From CAZWBR01 sp964632305 (GTDB lineage Bacteria; Bacteroidota; Bacteroidia; Bacteroidales; Prolixibacteraceae), in the NCBI GenBank assembly GCA_964632305.1, contig CAZWBR010000018.1, positions 7,728-71,727 on the forward strand: a stretch of 64,000 nucleotides of DNA, in the 5' to 3' direction. Position 1 is the stretch's first letter, and every line of letters begins with the position of its first letter. The notes under the pieces were generated by a model. The model did not search any database. It had not been told where the DNA came from and saw only the letters and a program-made list of their open reading frames with translations. The position numbers and the translations under genes are program-made. Shown here piece after piece: positions 63,986-64,000 of this stretch.

Positions 63986-64000
63986 ATGATGATTGACCTG
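63986..64000 (+). CDS. first codons of a gene cut by the window edge
   Basis: ATG at 63986 (or 63989) opens MMIDL and runs off the end. The promoter box 26 bp upstream supports a real start; nothing can be said of the product. Confidence 0.4.

Overview
The window reads as a chromosomal segment of a member of the Bacteroidota, most likely class Bacteroidia (Bacteroidales/Marinilabiliales grade); genus cannot be set from the sequence. Grounds: a fused lpxC-fabZ gene inside an lpxD-lpxC/fabZ-lpxA cluster, many promoters with the Bacteroidota -7 box TAnnTTTG, few strong Shine-Dalgarno sites, a DUF2723 membrane protein, a DUF4783 protein and a PheS with a Cys-rich insertion. No insertion sequence, prophage, CRISPR array or rRNA operon was seen. 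Most of the window is ordinary core genome.

Layout: 1-5.5 kb, end of an MFS transporter then hemN-hemG-small membrane protein-hemH (late heme synthesis) and a pentapeptide-repeat protein. 5.6-13.7 kb, transaldolase-like fsa, a lipoprotein subtilase, DUF3788 and GNAT proteins, a gene remnant, a YD-repeat-like lipoprotein, a flavin reductase and a Dcp-type M3 peptidase. 14-16.3 kb, D-mannonate oxidoreductase and dehydratase (uronate catabolism) separated by heptanucleotide repeats. 16.5-23 kb, pheS facing rimP-nusA-infB. 23-27.7 kb, an HD-domain protein and lipid A genes. 28-37.3 kb, valS, a broken MntA-HepT pair, clpX-clpP-tig, tRNA-Leu, lptB, tatC. 37.5-47.4 kb, recQ, a very large NtrY-like histidine kinase with rlmH, DUF4783, YihY/BrkB, ribD, prmC. 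48.5-52.5 kb, divergent response regulator and 7TMR-DISM histidine kinase. 52.6-55.2 kb, a NapH/NapG-like polyferredoxin fusion and a Tat-signal DUF362 protein. 55.6-64 kb, asd, hflX, a TonB-family protein, tRNA-Ala, a polysaccharide deacetylase, a DUF2723 protein and the first codons of a further gene.

The least expected signal is non-coding. Three convergent intergenic gaps (after pheS, valS and prmC) each hold an element built the same way: four head-to-tail 11-nt units, a 4-6 nt spacer, then two inverted 11-nt units. Unit sequences differ between loci but share the core GTTTCT; two of the copies are bounded by outer inverted repeats. A fourth, degraded copy may lie near 48.36 kb. I do not recognise this architecture from a named repeat family, and it is my best candidate for something undescribed. 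Other points: a single TGA just upstream of the HEPN active site in hepT, a hairpin in the rimP-nusA-infB leader, and decayed gene remnants (a SPOR-domain tail and an orphan signal peptide).

All calls come from reading sequence and translated frames; no database search or folding was run.
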